This document shows, piece after piece, positions 26,329 to 35,769 of a stretch of DNA of 64,000 nucleotides. Numbering within the stretch: the first letter of the stretch is position 1; the number at the start of each line of letters is the position of its first letter. The notes under the pieces are model-generated. The model searched no databases, was not told the origin of the DNA, and saw only the letters and a list, made by a program, of their open reading frames with translations. Where the stretch lies: contig NZ_JRHC01000005.1 of assembly GCF_000949475.1 (NCBI RefSeq), positions 186,001 to 250,000 of the forward strand, given 5' to 3'. The DNA comes from Draconibacterium sediminis. Its GTDB lineage: Bacteria > Bacteroidota > Bacteroidia > Bacteroidales > Prolixibacteraceae. The position numbers and the translations under genes are program-made.

Positions 26329-26913
26329 ATGAGGAGGTTTGTTTTTATATTGATTTTGATGATGGGAGCGTGGCTGGTCGAAGCCCAGGAAAATGATTCT
26401 TCGGAGATAAATCTGGGCTATGTTCAGGATGGAGATACAATTATTTTTAAGAATATTAAAGAGATACCCGTTTTTCCTGATCGTGAATTTAAAAACAAAC
26501 GTGAATACCGCCGGTATACGCGTTACATACAAAAAGTAAAAAAGGTGTACCCGCTGGCCGTGGAAGCGCGGGAACTGCTTAAAAAGTATGAGCCTGAGTA
26601 CTATGCTTTGGAAGAACGAAAAGAACAGCGAAAATTGATGAAGCAGTTAGAAAAAGAACTGCTGGACAAACACAAAAATGAACTGAAAACGTGGTCGATT
26701 TCGGATGGGCGGATTTTACTGAAACTGATTAATCGCGAAACGGAGCGAACACCCTACAGTTTGATAAAAGATTTCAGGGGAGGATTCAGCGCTACCTTTT
26801 GGCAGGGAATTGCCAAACTTTTCCGGAACGATTTAAAAGCCGGTTACGATCCGGATGAAGAAGACCAGGTGTTGGAAGAAATCGTAACATTAATTGAATT
26901 AGGATATCTGTAG
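26329..26913 (+). CDS. Secreted DUF4294 domain protein
   Basis: This 194-residue protein has a signal peptide (cleavage near VEAQE) followed by the Bacteroidota DUF4294 region: GDTIIFKNIKEIPVFPDREF, then the charged KNKREYRRYTRYIQKVKKVYPLA helix and a C-terminal YSLIKDFRGGFSATFWQGIAKLF segment. The function is unknown; it is probably periplasmic. The ATG at 26329 is chosen over a TTG one codon earlier. The next gene starts two bases after its stop, so it leads a three-gene unit. Confidence 0.9.
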   Translation: MRRFVFILILMMGAWLVEAQENDSSEINLGYVQDGDTIIFKNIKEIPVFPDREFKNKREYRRYTRYIQKVKKVYPLAVEARELLKKYEPEYYALEERKEQRKLMKQLEKELLDKHKNELKTWSISDGRILLKLINRETERTPYSLIKDFRGGFSATFWQGIAKLFRNDLKAGYDPDEEDQVLEEIVTLIELGYL

Positions 26914-26914
26914 C

Positions 26915-27481
26915 ATGCGTGACCACATCAGAACTTTTATTGCCGTAAAAATAGTTCCCAATGAGAATGTTCTGAAACTGCTGCAACATTTTAAAAACCA
27001 GTTTTCCAGCGACCGGATAAACTGGGTTGATACTGAAAGTTTTCATTTAACCTTGCGTTTTATCGGCAACACAACACGCGGGCAGCTGTATGAATTGGTC
27101 GATCGGTTGGAGGAGTTATTTTCTGAAAAACCGAAATTTGAACTCACCCTAAAAGGAACGGGCTATTTTAAAAGCAAAAACCAGCCACGCGTTTTGTTTA
27201 TTAAACTCAACGAATCGGAGGAGTTGTTGCAATTGGTGCCGGAAATCGAGGAGCAGGTGTCTGCCTGTGGTTTTGATAGCGAGCAAAAAGCTTTCAGACC
27301 CCACTTAACGTTAGGCCGCATAAAATCGGTTGAAAACAGATCCCGGTTTTTCTCTCTGTTAGATGAAATGCCTATGGCTGAATACCAGAAAATTGAAGTG
27401 AAAGAAATAATATTATTTCAGAGCATATTAAAACAAACCGGGCCCGAATACAGGCCAATTAAAACATTCCCATTAAAATGA
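26915..27481 (+). CDS. thpR: RNA 2',3'-cyclic phosphodiesterase (2H family)
   Basis: The 188-residue 2H phosphoesterase has the two HxTx motifs at FHLTLRFIG and RPHLTLGRI. The family (ThpR/LigT) opens 2',3'-cyclic phosphates on RNA ends. It begins two bases after the DUF4294 gene, and its last codon overlaps the ATG of the following gene, so translation is probably coupled. Confidence 0.94.
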   Translation: MRDHIRTFIAVKIVPNENVLKLLQHFKNQFSSDRINWVDTESFHLTLRFIGNTTRGQLYELVDRLEELFSEKPKFELTLKGTGYFKSKNQPRVLFIKLNESEELLQLVPEIEEQVSACGFDSEQKAFRPHLTLGRIKSVENRSRFFSLLDEMPMAEYQKIEVKEIILFQSILKQTGPEYRPIKTFPLK

Positions 27482-27789
27482 TTGCCAATACACCAAAACC
27501 ACCATACTACGCAGTGATTTTTACCACACAGCGCACCACTATTGATGAAGGTTACGCAGAAATGGCGCAACAAATGTTGGAGCTTGCTCAACAACAGCCC
27601 GGATTCTTGGGAGAAGAATCAGCTCGTGACGGGCTGGGAATAACCGTTTCGTACTGGGAAAGCCTGGAAGCGATTAAAAACTGGAAAAACAATGCCAAAC
27701 ATTTGCAGGCACAAAAACTGGGAAAAGAAAAATGGTATAAAAAGTACAAGCTAAGGGTTGCCGTTGTGGAGCGCGATGCGGAATTCTGA
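27478..27789 (+). CDS. Antibiotic biosynthesis monooxygenase-fold (ABM) protein
   Basis: The 103-residue ferredoxin-like-fold ABM domain protein has YYAVIFTTQRT, QQPGFLGEESARD, ITVSYWESLEAIKNWKNN and HLQAQKLGKEKWYKKYKLR. The family includes heme-degrading and quinol monooxygenases, but this YciE/YqjZ-like subgroup has no assigned reaction. The ATG overlaps the thpR stop by four bases. Confidence 0.9.
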   Translation: MIANTPKPPYYAVIFTTQRTTIDEGYAEMAQQMLELAQQQPGFLGEESARDGLGITVSYWESLEAIKNWKNNAKHLQAQKLGKEKWYKKYKLRVAVVERDAEF

Positions 27790-27911
27790 ATGATAGAATG
27801 CTTTAATGCGAGAATGCTTAACTGGATAGTGGATTCTTGATACTAGATTCTAGATTCTAGATTCTGAAAACTGCGACTGGTAACTGCGACTGAAAACTGC
27901 GACTGAAAAGT
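27790..27911. repeat. Degenerate heptanucleotide tandem-repeat array
   Basis: The whole convergent spacer is made of 7-nt words: GATTCTT, GATACTA, GATTCTA, GATTCTA, GATTCTG run in phase from 27832 to 27866. Three copies of AACTGCGACTG at 13-14 nt spacing then lead up to the downstream gene end. Earlier AGAATGC words are looser. No coding capacity was seen. Confidence 0.85.
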
Positions 27912-27912
27912 T

Positions 27913-29331
27913 TTACTTCCCATTACCTTTTATACTAACCAGAATGGTGTAAATCAGTATTTTAAAATCGATGTACAGCGAAATGTTTTTCAGGTACATC
28001 ATGTCGTAGGTTAGGCGTTCAAGCATTTCATCAATATTCGATGCATAACCACATTTTACCTGTCCCCACGAAGTTATTCCCGGACGCAGTTTATGTAAGT
28101 GGGTGTAATGCGGTGCCCGTTTAATTATTTGTTTAATGTAGTATTCGCGCTCAGGACGCGGACCCACCAACGACATTGTTCCCATTATTACATTAAAAAA
28201 CTGTGGAATTTCATCGAGGTGTGTTTTACGAAGAAAACGGCCAATTGGCGTTATCCGTGTATCGTTTTCCGACGACAGGGCAGGCGAGCCGTTTTCTGCT
28301 CCGTCAACCATACTGCGCAACTTGTAAATATAAAATGGTTTGCCGTATCGGCCTATGCGTTCTTGTTTGTAAATAATAGGCCCTTTTGATGATGTTCTAA
28401 TGATAATCGCCAGCACAATAAATACCGGAAAAAACAGGACAAGTGCGATAATAGAGAACAAAACATCCAGCAAGCGTTTCATGTTTTCCTGCCAGCCGGG
28501 CATTAATCCGTTGCTGATCTTTATCAGCGGACTACCAAAAATGGTATTGGCTTTTGTAATGCCCGATAGTAAATCGTACAAATCGGGGATTCCCCAAATA
28601 GTAATTTGCCTGTTTTCAATAATCGTAAGTATTTCACTTAGTTTATCGTGCTCGCTTGTTTCCAGTGCCAGAATAACTTCTTCAATTTGCTCTTTATCAA
28701 GAATGTTGAGAATGTCTTTTATGTGGCCAAGCATGGGCAGCTGCTTGCCTAAAACAGAGTCGCTGTTCTCATCCAATTCAATAAAACCAACAAACTTATT
28801 TCCGGCCGGCCTAAACTGGTTCAACATTTCGTTATACACCTTTAACGCTTTTTCGTTACTCCCAATAATTAGCGTGTTAAAGCCAATTTTGCGCTGGTGT
28901 ATTTTATGAATGGTTTGTGTGGTCAGTATCAGGCGGAAAATATAGGTGAGCGAAAAATGTAGCCCAAACAGCGTAAAAACAAGGTTGTAGTAGTTTTTAT
29001 ACGACCCAATCCAGTCGTCGAGTAAAAATGCAAAGAAAATTACTACGACTCCAACTACCGAGGTAAAGAAGGTTTGCCCCAGTTCAAGCAGTCGCGACCG
29101 GCGATAAATATTGTTGTAAAATCCAACGATGTAATAAAAGGTAATCCAAAAAGCAGGGATAATCAATAAGCCTAAATAGAACTGCGGAGTGAGTTCAAAC
29201 GGAACATCCCAGCCGTTAAAATACTGGGGTTCAATAATTTCTTTTCGGTACACAAAAAAAGCAGCCCAGGCAAGTGCTGCAGCAAAAAAATCGAAAAATA
29301 AATATTTGGCTGTTTGCCGCGATTTATTCAT
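27913..29331 (-). CDS. Polyprenyl-phosphate sugar-1-phosphate transferase (WcaJ-like)
   Basis: The 472-residue protein has four to five N-terminal membrane helices, a Rossmann-like CoA-binding-type middle domain ([16 protein letters not shown]), then a further helix and the catalytic bacterial sugar-transferase domain ([51 protein letters not shown]). It starts exopolysaccharide or O-unit synthesis by moving a hexose-1-phosphate to undecaprenyl phosphate at the inner membrane. The ATG at 29331 is preferred over a TTG two codons upstream. No other polysaccharide genes are adjacent except possibly the Gfo/Idh-like gene upstream. Confidence 0.93.
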   Translation of the reverse strand: MNKSRQTAKYLFFDFFAAALAWAAFFVYRKEIIEPQYFNGWDVPFELTPQFYLGLLIIPAFWITFYYIVGFYNNIYRRSRLLELGQTFFTSVVGVVVIFFAFLLDDWIGSYKNYYNLVFTLFGLHFSLTYIFRLILTTQTIHKIHQRKIGFNTLIIGSNEKALKVYNEMLNQFRPAGNKFVGFIELDENSDSVLGKQLPMLGHIKDILNILDKEQIEEVILALETSEHDKLSEILTIIENRQITIWGIPDLYDLLSGITKANTIFGSPLIKISNGLMPGWQENMKRLLDVLFSIIALVLFFPVFIVLAIIIRTSSKGPIIYKQERIGRYGKPFYIYKLRSMVDGAENGSPALSSENDTRITPIGRFLRKTHLDEIPQFFNVIMGTMSLVGPRPEREYYIKQIIKRAPHYTHLHKLRPGITSWGQVKCGYASNIDEMLERLTYDMMYLKNISLYIDFKILIYTILVSIKGNGK

Positions 29332-29422
29332 TAACAAGTGATTAAGTCAGGTCGTTTATCGTGTCAATATTCAAACGGCCTGTAGCGCAAATTGTTGCTG
29401 TAAAAGTAGTTTTTTGTTGCTA

Positions 29423-30286
29423 TTAATGAATAGAAAACTGTGCGATCTTTTTGTTAATCTTTTGGGCCACGTGCATGGCAATTAAATAATCATCAAGTGT
29501 CGATATTTTTTTAATCTTTCCTTCAATCGTTTGAATAAAAATATCGAGTTGATTCACCATGCAGTCATCAGCAAATTCAATGGTTTTGTTGTCCGATAAA
29601 AACTTTTCTTTACTGAAGTTGAATGTAGCAAACTGGTTGTCGGAATAAATTCTGACTTTAAAATTCTTCAGCGATTCCAGTTTCCCAAAATTCAGGTTAA
29701 CCACCGAAGCATCACCAAATTCAAGGCGTACGTTGGTAAATTTCGAGTTGTTATATCCCGGGAAAGTTACCGCGCCAATCTTTTTCGGAGAAATGCCCGT
29801 AAGCTTCAGCAGCATTAACAACATGGGATACAGCGATTTCTTTTTGGTTACATCTTCCTCGAAATTGGAATAATCGATAAAAGCCGGTGTTTTAATGTTT
29901 TTGTTTGCCCACTGAATGGCCGGCGAGAAAAAATACGGATTGGTAACCTGCACCACCGAGCGCGATTCATTGATAAGCTTATTCAACTCAGTACACTCAT
30001 CGATGGTAAGATCAGGATATTCAGCACAAAATATGTGTTTCGATTTTTTTATAATATCGCGCATGAATTTAAACGGCATGGGCGTTGAGTTGTCCATGAT
30101 GATCAAATCGGCACGTTCAATTAATTCAACCCGGTTAAACTCCGGGATGGAATAATGAAAACCGGTGAGCTCTGCGCTCGATCCAACAGATGCTTTCCCA
30201 ATAATATTGATTTGGGCGTTTTTCTTGATCTCCAGTACAAATGGCTCAAGAATTTTAGTGTTCCCGATTAATCCAACATTCAGCAT
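29423..30286 (-). CDS. Degenerate Gfo/Idh/MocA-like protein
   Basis: The 287-residue protein has the layout of Gfo/Idh/MocA oxidoreductases (N-terminal Rossmann strand LNVGLIGNT, then a C-terminal beta-sheet domain) but is short. The GxGxxG nucleotide motif reads GLIGNTK, and the catalytic EKP motif is EYP (residues 89-91), so dehydrogenase activity is doubtful. It is on the same strand as, and 91 bases before, the sugar transferase, so it may have a regulatory or binding role in polysaccharide metabolism. A remote relative of another Rossmann family is also possible. Confidence 0.7.
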   Translation of the reverse strand: MLNVGLIGNTKILEPFVLEIKKNAQINIIGKASVGSSAELTGFHYSIPEFNRVELIERADLIIMDNSTPMPFKFMRDIIKKSKHIFCAEYPDLTIDECTELNKLINESRSVVQVTNPYFFSPAIQWANKNIKTPAFIDYSNFEEDVTKKKSLYPMLLMLLKLTGISPKKIGAVTFPGYNNSKFTNVRLEFGDASVVNLNFGKLESLKNFKVRIYSDNQFATFNFSKEKFLSDNKTIEFADDCMVNQLDIFIQTIEGKIKKISTLDDYLIAMHVAQKINKKIAQFSIH

Positions 30287-30424
30287 AGTGCGCTATTTAA
30301 AATGAATTTAAATGCAAATATAGAATACAGCTCAACATCTTTTATTAGAGCAGGTGTTAATTTATCAACGTTAAATGTTAATATTCATTATGTGTAGCAA
30401 CTGTCGATGGTAAGTATATTCGAT

Positions 30425-30432
30425 TAATTTTG
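30425..30432 (+). promoter_or_regulatory. Putative -7 element of the pcm promoter
   Basis: TAATTTTG matches TAnnTTTG exactly, 19 nt before the pcm ATG. No clear -33 TTTG is visible. Confidence 0.3.
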
Positions 30433-30451
30433 TGACTATAGCAACATAAAA

Positions 30452-31102
30452 ATGATAAACGAAACATCGCGACATAAAGGCCTGCGCAAGCGTTTGGTTG
30501 AAGGCCTGAAAGTGAAGGGGATCCGAAATCCATCGGTTTTGGAGGCTATTGGCAATGTGCCGCGCCATTTGTTTATGGACAGTGGTTTTATAAATTTTGC
30601 ATACAAAGATCAGGCATTTCCCATTGGTGCCGGACAAACCATTTCGCAACCCTATACAGTGGGTTTTCAAACCCAGCTGCTAGATGTACAAAAGGGCGAA
30701 AAAATATTGGAAGTAGGAACCGGATCGGGTTACCAGGCAGCCGTTTTGGTTGAAATGGGAGCCAAGGTTTTTACCATCGAACGGCAAAAAGAGTTGTACA
30801 CCAAAACACATAAGTTCTTACCGTCGATAGGTTATAAACCGGCCTGCTTTTTTGGCGACGGTTATAAAGGATTGCCCGATTTTGCACCTTTTGATAAAAT
30901 TCTGGTAACAGCAGGCGCTCCACTGGTGCCGCCCGAATTAAAAATGCAGCTGAAAATAGGAGGGAAACTTGTTGTGCCGGTGGGTAGCGATAAACACCAG
31001 GATATGTGCGAAATTGTACGTACCGGCGAAAATGATTTCAAAATGAAAAAACATGGAGGCTTTGTTTTTGTTCCTCTCTTAAAAGGAACCGTAAATTTCT
31101 GA
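30452..31102 (+). CDS. pcm: Protein-L-isoaspartate O-methyltransferase
   Basis: The 216-residue SAM-dependent enzyme repairs isoaspartyl residues in aged proteins. Motifs are GAGQTISQPYTVGFQTQLL, which precedes the SAM loop EVGTGSGYQAAVLVEMGA, then FFGDGYKGLPDFAPFDKILV and KIGGKLVVPVG. Its length matches the family. The next gene starts three bases after its stop, so the two are probably cotranscribed. Confidence 0.95.
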   Translation: MINETSRHKGLRKRLVEGLKVKGIRNPSVLEAIGNVPRHLFMDSGFINFAYKDQAFPIGAGQTISQPYTVGFQTQLLDVQKGEKILEVGTGSGYQAAVLVEMGAKVFTIERQKELYTKTHKFLPSIGYKPACFFGDGYKGLPDFAPFDKILVTAGAPLVPPELKMQLKIGGKLVVPVGSDKHQDMCEIVRTGENDFKMKKHGGFVFVPLLKGTVNF

Positions 31103-31105
31103 TAA

Positions 31106-31747
31106 ATGATAAAAGTTAAAAAGTTTGTAGTAAACCCACTGAGCCAGAATAGCCTGGTTTTAAGCGACGAAGAAACAAAAGAATGTGTACTGATCGACCC
31201 CGGGTTTTATTACGGAGAAGAGCAGGACGAAGTAAAATATTACATAGAGCGAAACGAACTGAAACCGGTAAAAATAATTAATACCCATTGCCATTTCGAC
31301 CATATTATGGGTGTTGATTTTATTCGCGATGAATACAAAATACCGTTTTTGGCACATGCCGACGATGCTTTTTGGGTAGATCGGGCTGTTGATCAGGGGA
31401 AAATGTATAATTTCGAAATGCAGCCGGTAAAACCCATCGATGAATTTATTGAAGAGGGACAGACGATTAAGTTTGGTGAAGCCGACCTAGAAGTTATTCA
31501 CGTTCCGGGACACGCTCCCGGGCATGTAGTTTTTTACAGTAAAAACGACAAGCTGTTAATTGCCGGCGATGTAATATTTTATGGAAGCATCGGACGAACT
31601 GATCTGCCCGGTGGCGATTTTGATACCTTGATAACCAATATTAAAGAAAAACTTTTTCCACTGCCTATCGACACAAAAGTGTACTGTGGCCACGGCCCGG
31701 AAACCACACTTGGCTTTGAAAAAGAGAATAATCCGTTTTTAACCTAA
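31106..31747 (+). CDS. Metallo-beta-lactamase-fold hydrolase (glyoxalase II-like)
   Basis: The 213-residue protein has the zinc motif THCHFDH (H61, H63, D65, H66), HVPGHAPGHV, AGDVIFYGSIGRTDLPGG and YCGHGPETTLGFEKENNPF, the last typical of YcbL-like hydrolases related to glyoxalase II. It probably hydrolyses a thioester such as S-lactoylglutathione or an analogue. No glyoxalase I is nearby. Confidence 0.93.
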   Translation: MIKVKKFVVNPLSQNSLVLSDEETKECVLIDPGFYYGEEQDEVKYYIERNELKPVKIINTHCHFDHIMGVDFIRDEYKIPFLAHADDAFWVDRAVDQGKMYNFEMQPVKPIDEFIEEGQTIKFGEADLEVIHVPGHAPGHVVFYSKNDKLLIAGDVIFYGSIGRTDLPGGDFDTLITNIKEKLFPLPIDTKVYCGHGPETTLGFEKENNPFLT

Positions 31748-31839
31748 AACTAAACGCTTTAAAATTGTTTAAAGTCATGTTTTAAAATCCGTTCAGTTTA
31801 TATACTTGCAGAAAAATTCACTATAAATAAATATTTCGA

Positions 31840-34716
31840 ATGTCTCAGGATAGATTTGTCACCCGCCACATTGGCCCGCGAGGAGCAGAAATTGCCGAAA
31901 TGCTTGAATTTGTTGGTGTTTCGTCGATGGAGGAATTACTGGAACAAACAGTTCCTTCAAACATCAGGTTACAACAGCCTTTAAAAATGAAGGAAGGATT
32001 GTCGGAAAGAAAGTACTTCCGTCGTATTCTCGAGCTGGCATCAAAAAATAAAGTATTCAATACGTACATCGGAATGGGATATTACGATACCATTACTCCG
32101 GCAGTGGTTTTGCGTAATGTGCTCGAAAATCCGGTGTGGTATACTTCTTACACACCTTACCAGGCCGAGATTTCGCAGGGACGACTGGAGGCTTTGCTGA
32201 ACTTCCAAACCATGGTTTGTGGTTTAACCGGAATGGACATTGCCAATGCATCGTTGCTCGATGAGGCTACTGCAGCTGCTGAGGCGATGGTAATGATGGC
32301 CAACCTGAGATCGCGGAAAATGGTGAAAGACGATGTAAATACCATTTTGGTGGATGAAAAGATGTGGCCGCAAACGCACGATGTATTAAAAACCCGTGCG
32401 CTGCCGCTGGGATTCGAATTGAAAATTCAACCTAAAGACGAATTTAATTTTGATGATAAGGTTTTTGGTGTAATCGTTCAATATCCGAACTCGGATGGCG
32501 AAATCAGCGATTATGCCGGGCTGGTTGAAAAAGCGCACAAAAAAGAGATAAAAGTGGCAGTTGCCGCCGATTTGATGTCGCTGGCAATTCTAACTCCTCC
32601 GGGAGAGTGGGGTGCCGATATTGTATTCGGTAACTCGCAGCGTTTTGGTGTGCCAATGGGTTATGGCGGACCACACGCCGCATTTTTTGCAGCACGCGAA
32701 GAGTTTAAACGAAATATGCCGGGCCGTATTATTGGGGTAACCAAAGATATGCACGGAAACCGGGCGCTTCGTATGGCACTGCAAACCCGCGAGCAGCACA
32801 TTAAACGCGAAAAAGCAACATCAAATATCTGTACAGCACAAGCGTTGCTGGCTATTATGGCAGGTTTCTTTGGTGTTTATCATGGCCCTGAAGGTATTGT
32901 CGGAATTGCTGAGCGCATTCATAATATCGCAGCATTTCTTGCCATTGAAATTGAAAAACTGGGTTATACTCAAATCAATAAAAACTTTTTTGACACCATA
33001 CGTTTTGCATTACCAAAACATGTAATGCGCGAAGATATTGAGTGGTTATCACACGAGCTGGAAATGAACTTCCGCTATTTCGATAATGGCGATGTGGGTA
33101 TCAGCATCGACGAAACCACCAACCCGCAGGATATTGGCTGGATCATTGAAGTGTTTGCAAAAGCTGCCAACAAAAAATGGCAGGTAGCCGAAGAATATCC
33201 TGAAGGATTTGAAATTGATGCCACGTTTAAACGAACTTCTAAATTTATGACCGAGGAGGTGTTTAATAAATACCGCTCGGAAACAGAAATGGTTCGTTAC
33301 ATTAAACGCCTGGCAAAAAAAGATATTTCGCTTACACAGTCGATGATCTCGTTGGGGTCGTGCACGATGAAACTGAACGCAGCTACTGAAATGTTGCCGT
33401 TGAGCTGGATTGAATTTAACGGTTTGCATCCGTTTGTTCCGAAAAACCAGGCTCGCGGTTACCAGGAAATGATGGAAGAACTGCGCCGCGATTTGGCAGA
33501 AATTACCGGAATGGCCGATGTAAGTTTGCAACCTAACTCGGGTGCTGCAGGCGAGTATGCCGGTTTGATGGTAATTCAGGAATACCACAAAAGCCGTGGA
33601 GAGGATCAGCGCGATGTGGTGATTATTCCTTCTTCGGCACACGGAACCAACCCGGCAAGTGCGGTAATGGCAGGCACAAAAGTAGTTGTGGTAAAATGCG
33701 ACGAAAAAGGGAATGTCGATATGGACGACCTTCGTGCCAAAGCTGAACTGCATAAAGACCGGCTTTCGGCGTTTATGGTAACTTATCCGTCAACACACGG
33801 AGTTTTCGAAGCCTCGATTATTGAAATGTGTGAGGTGATTCACGAAAATGGCGGCCAGGTTTATATGGACGGTGCCAATATGAACGCGCAGGTTGGATTG
33901 ACTAATCCGCGACTGATTGGTGCCGATGTGTGCCACCTTAACCTGCATAAAACATTTGCTATTCCGCACGGTGGTGGTGGCCCTGGTGTTGGCCCGATTG
34001 GAGTTGCAAGTCATCTGGTTGAATTTCTGCCATCGCACCCGATTATGAATAACGGCCATGTGGGAATTACAGCGGTTTCTGCAGCTCCGTGGGGAAGTGC
34101 TTCGGTATTGCCGATTACATACGGTTACATTAAAATGATGGGAGCTGAAGGCCTGACAGAAGCCACAAAAATCGCCATTTTAAATGCAAACTATATTGCA
34201 ACCGCATTAAAAGATAATTACGGAATTTTATATACCGGCGAAAACGGACGTGTAGCGCACGAATTGATTTTGGAGTGCCGCCACCTGAAGGCATCTGCCG
34301 GAATTACAGAAGAAGACATTGCGAAACGTTTAATGGATTATGGTTTCCACGCACCAACGCTGTCGTTCCCGGTTCACGGTACCTTAATGATCGAGCCGAC
34401 AGAAAGTGAATCGAAAGATGAGCTGGATCGTTTTATCAGCGCGTTGAACTCGATTTTCGAAGAGGTGAAAGAAGTGGAGAACGGTGTTGCCGACAAAGCG
34501 GACAACGTGCTTAAAAATGCACCTCACACAGCCCAGAGCGTTTGTGCCGATGAATGGACACACGCTTATGGCCGCGAGAAAGCCGCTTATCCGCTGGATT
34601 GGGTGCGCGAAAACAAATACTGGGTGCCGGTTGGCCGTGTTGATAATGCATGGGGCGATCGTAACCTGATTTGTACCTGCGGTTCACCAGAGGAATACGA
34701 AGCTTTTGCTGACTAA
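31840..34716 (+). CDS. gcvP: Glycine dehydrogenase (decarboxylating), P protein
   Basis: At 958 residues it has the length of the fused single-chain P protein of the glycine cleavage system, which decarboxylates glycine and passes aminomethyl to the H protein. The N-terminal half has FVTRHIGPR and YTPYQAEISQGRLEAL. The C-terminal half holds the PLP lysine in NLHKTFAIPHGGGGPGVG (Lys704) and SSAHGTNPASA. No gcvT or gcvH is adjacent. It ends in a terminator just before ispE. Confidence 0.98.
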   Translation: MSQDRFVTRHIGPRGAEIAEMLEFVGVSSMEELLEQTVPSNIRLQQPLKMKEGLSERKYFRRILELASKNKVFNTYIGMGYYDTITPAVVLRNVLENPVWYTSYTPYQAEISQGRLEALLNFQTMVCGLTGMDIANASLLDEATAAAEAMVMMANLRSRKMVKDDVNTILVDEKMWPQTHDVLKTRALPLGFELKIQPKDEFNFDDKVFGVIVQYPNSDGEISDYAGLVEKAHKKEIKVAVAADLMSLAILTPPGEWGADIVFGNSQRFGVPMGYGGPHAAFFAAREEFKRNMPGRIIGVTKDMHGNRALRMALQTREQHIKREKATSNICTAQALLAIMAGFFGVYHGPEGIVGIAERIHNIAAFLAIEIEKLGYTQINKNFFDTIRFALPKHVMREDIEWLSHELEMNFRYFDNGDVGISIDETTNPQDIGWIIEVFAKAANKKWQVAEEYPEGFEIDATFKRTSKFMTEEVFNKYRSETEMVRYIKRLAKKDISLTQSMISLGSCTMKLNAATEMLPLSWIEFNGLHPFVPKNQARGYQEMMEELRRDLAEITGMADVSLQPNSGAAGEYAGLMVIQEYHKSRGEDQRDVVIIPSSAHGTNPASAVMAGTKVVVVKCDEKGNVDMDDLRAKAELHKDRLSAFMVTYPSTHGVFEASIIEMCEVIHENGGQVYMDGANMNAQVGLTNPRLIGADVCHLNLHKTFAIPHGGGGPGVGPIGVASHLVEFLPSHPIMNNGHVGITAVSAAPWGSASVLPITYGYIKMMGAEGLTEATKIAILNANYIATALKDNYGILYTGENGRVAHELILECRHLKASAGITEEDIAKRLMDYGFHAPTLSFPVHGTLMIEPTESESKDELDRFISALNSIFEEVKEVENGVADKADNVLKNAPHTAQSVCADEWTHAYGREKAAYPLDWVRENKYWVPVGRVDNAWGDRNLICTCGSPEEYEAFAD

Positions 34717-34740
34717 AAAAATAAATCTTTAGATAAATGT

Positions 34741-34774
34741 TGAAAGCCGTCTGAATTTTCAGGCGGCTTTTTTA
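34741..34774 (+). terminator. Terminator after gcvP
   Basis: The GAAAGCCGTCTGA/TCAGGCGGCTTT stem has an ATTT loop and a T run and ends only about 10 bases before the ispE ATG. The ispE promoter must therefore overlap it, or ispE depends on readthrough. Confidence 0.8.
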
Positions 34775-34784
34775 TTTTTGCTGC

Positions 34785-35588
34785 ATGATCACATTTCCCA
34801 ATGCTAAAATTAATATCGGGCTGAATGTTGTGGAGAAACGACCGGATGGTTACCACAACCTGGAAACGATTTTCTACCCGGTAAAATTATCGGATGCTTT
34901 GGAAGTGATCGAAGCGGAAGAAACAGCTTTTTCTTCATCAGGAATTGAGATTGATTCCACAGCGGAAAATAACCTTGTTTACAAAGCTTATTCTTTGCTT
35001 GCCGGAGATTTTCACCTTTCGCCGGTAAAAATGCATTTACACAAAGTAATTCCGTTTGGAGCAGGACTTGGTGGTGGATCGGCCGACGCAGCTTTTGCTT
35101 TAAAGATGCTGAACGATTATTTTGCCTTGGGATTAACAACAACCCAGTTGAAGGATTATGCTGCAAGAATTGGTGCCGATTGTCCGTTCTTCATCGAAAA
35201 CAAACCCACTTTTGCACACGGCATTGGCGATCAGTTTAAACCGGTAAACCTCGATTTGTCGGCTTACGAAATCGTAATCGTTAAACCTCCAATTTCGGTA
35301 AGTACACCACAGGCCTACCGAAATATCATTCCAACAAAGCCCGATTTTAACCTGCTGGAAATTGACCGGCTTCCCATTGAAGATTGGAAAACGGTGGTGA
35401 AAAATGACTTCGAAAAAAGCGTATTTCCGCAGTTCCCCGAGATTGGAAAGCTAAAGGAAAATCTTTACGAAGCAGGCGCGGTATACGCTTCCATGTCAGG
35501 AAGTGGCTCAGCAGTGTTTGGTATATTTCGCCATTTACCGACAAATCTGGATAGATTCCTACCTAAAGGTATTTTTATTTACCGATAG
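34785..35588 (+). CDS. ispE: 4-diphosphocytidyl-2-C-methyl-D-erythritol kinase
   Basis: The 267-residue GHMP kinase of the MEP isoprenoid pathway has the N-terminal PNAKINIGLNVVEKRPDGYHN substrate segment, the GHMP ATP motif PFGAGLGGGSADAAF and the C-terminal YASMSGSGSAVFGIF motif. It sits directly after the gcvP terminator. Confidence 0.96.
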   Translation: MITFPNAKINIGLNVVEKRPDGYHNLETIFYPVKLSDALEVIEAEETAFSSSGIEIDSTAENNLVYKAYSLLAGDFHLSPVKMHLHKVIPFGAGLGGGSADAAFALKMLNDYFALGLTTTQLKDYAARIGADCPFFIENKPTFAHGIGDQFKPVNLDLSAYEIVIVKPPISVSTPQAYRNIIPTKPDFNLLEIDRLPIEDWKTVVKNDFEKSVFPQFPEIGKLKENLYEAGAVYASMSGSGSAVFGIFRHLPTNLDRFLPKGIFIYR

Positions 35589-35769
35589 CCCCGGACGTTT
35601 ACCGACCTTAAGAACTCATTAACATTTTTTTTATTCTTTTTAACAAAACGAGATGTAACCTTTGTACTCGTTAATAGTCATATTAACTGAAAACAAGAAA
35701 ACAAAAAAGTCCTTTACGAAGGCATTTGAAAACAAACAATTAGTAAGAAAACAGTTAAAAACAGAAAAC

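Noticed and set aside
33049-33753. 234-codon antisense open frame within gcvP
   Set aside because: It lies wholly inside gcvP; its length reflects codon bias on the coding strand.
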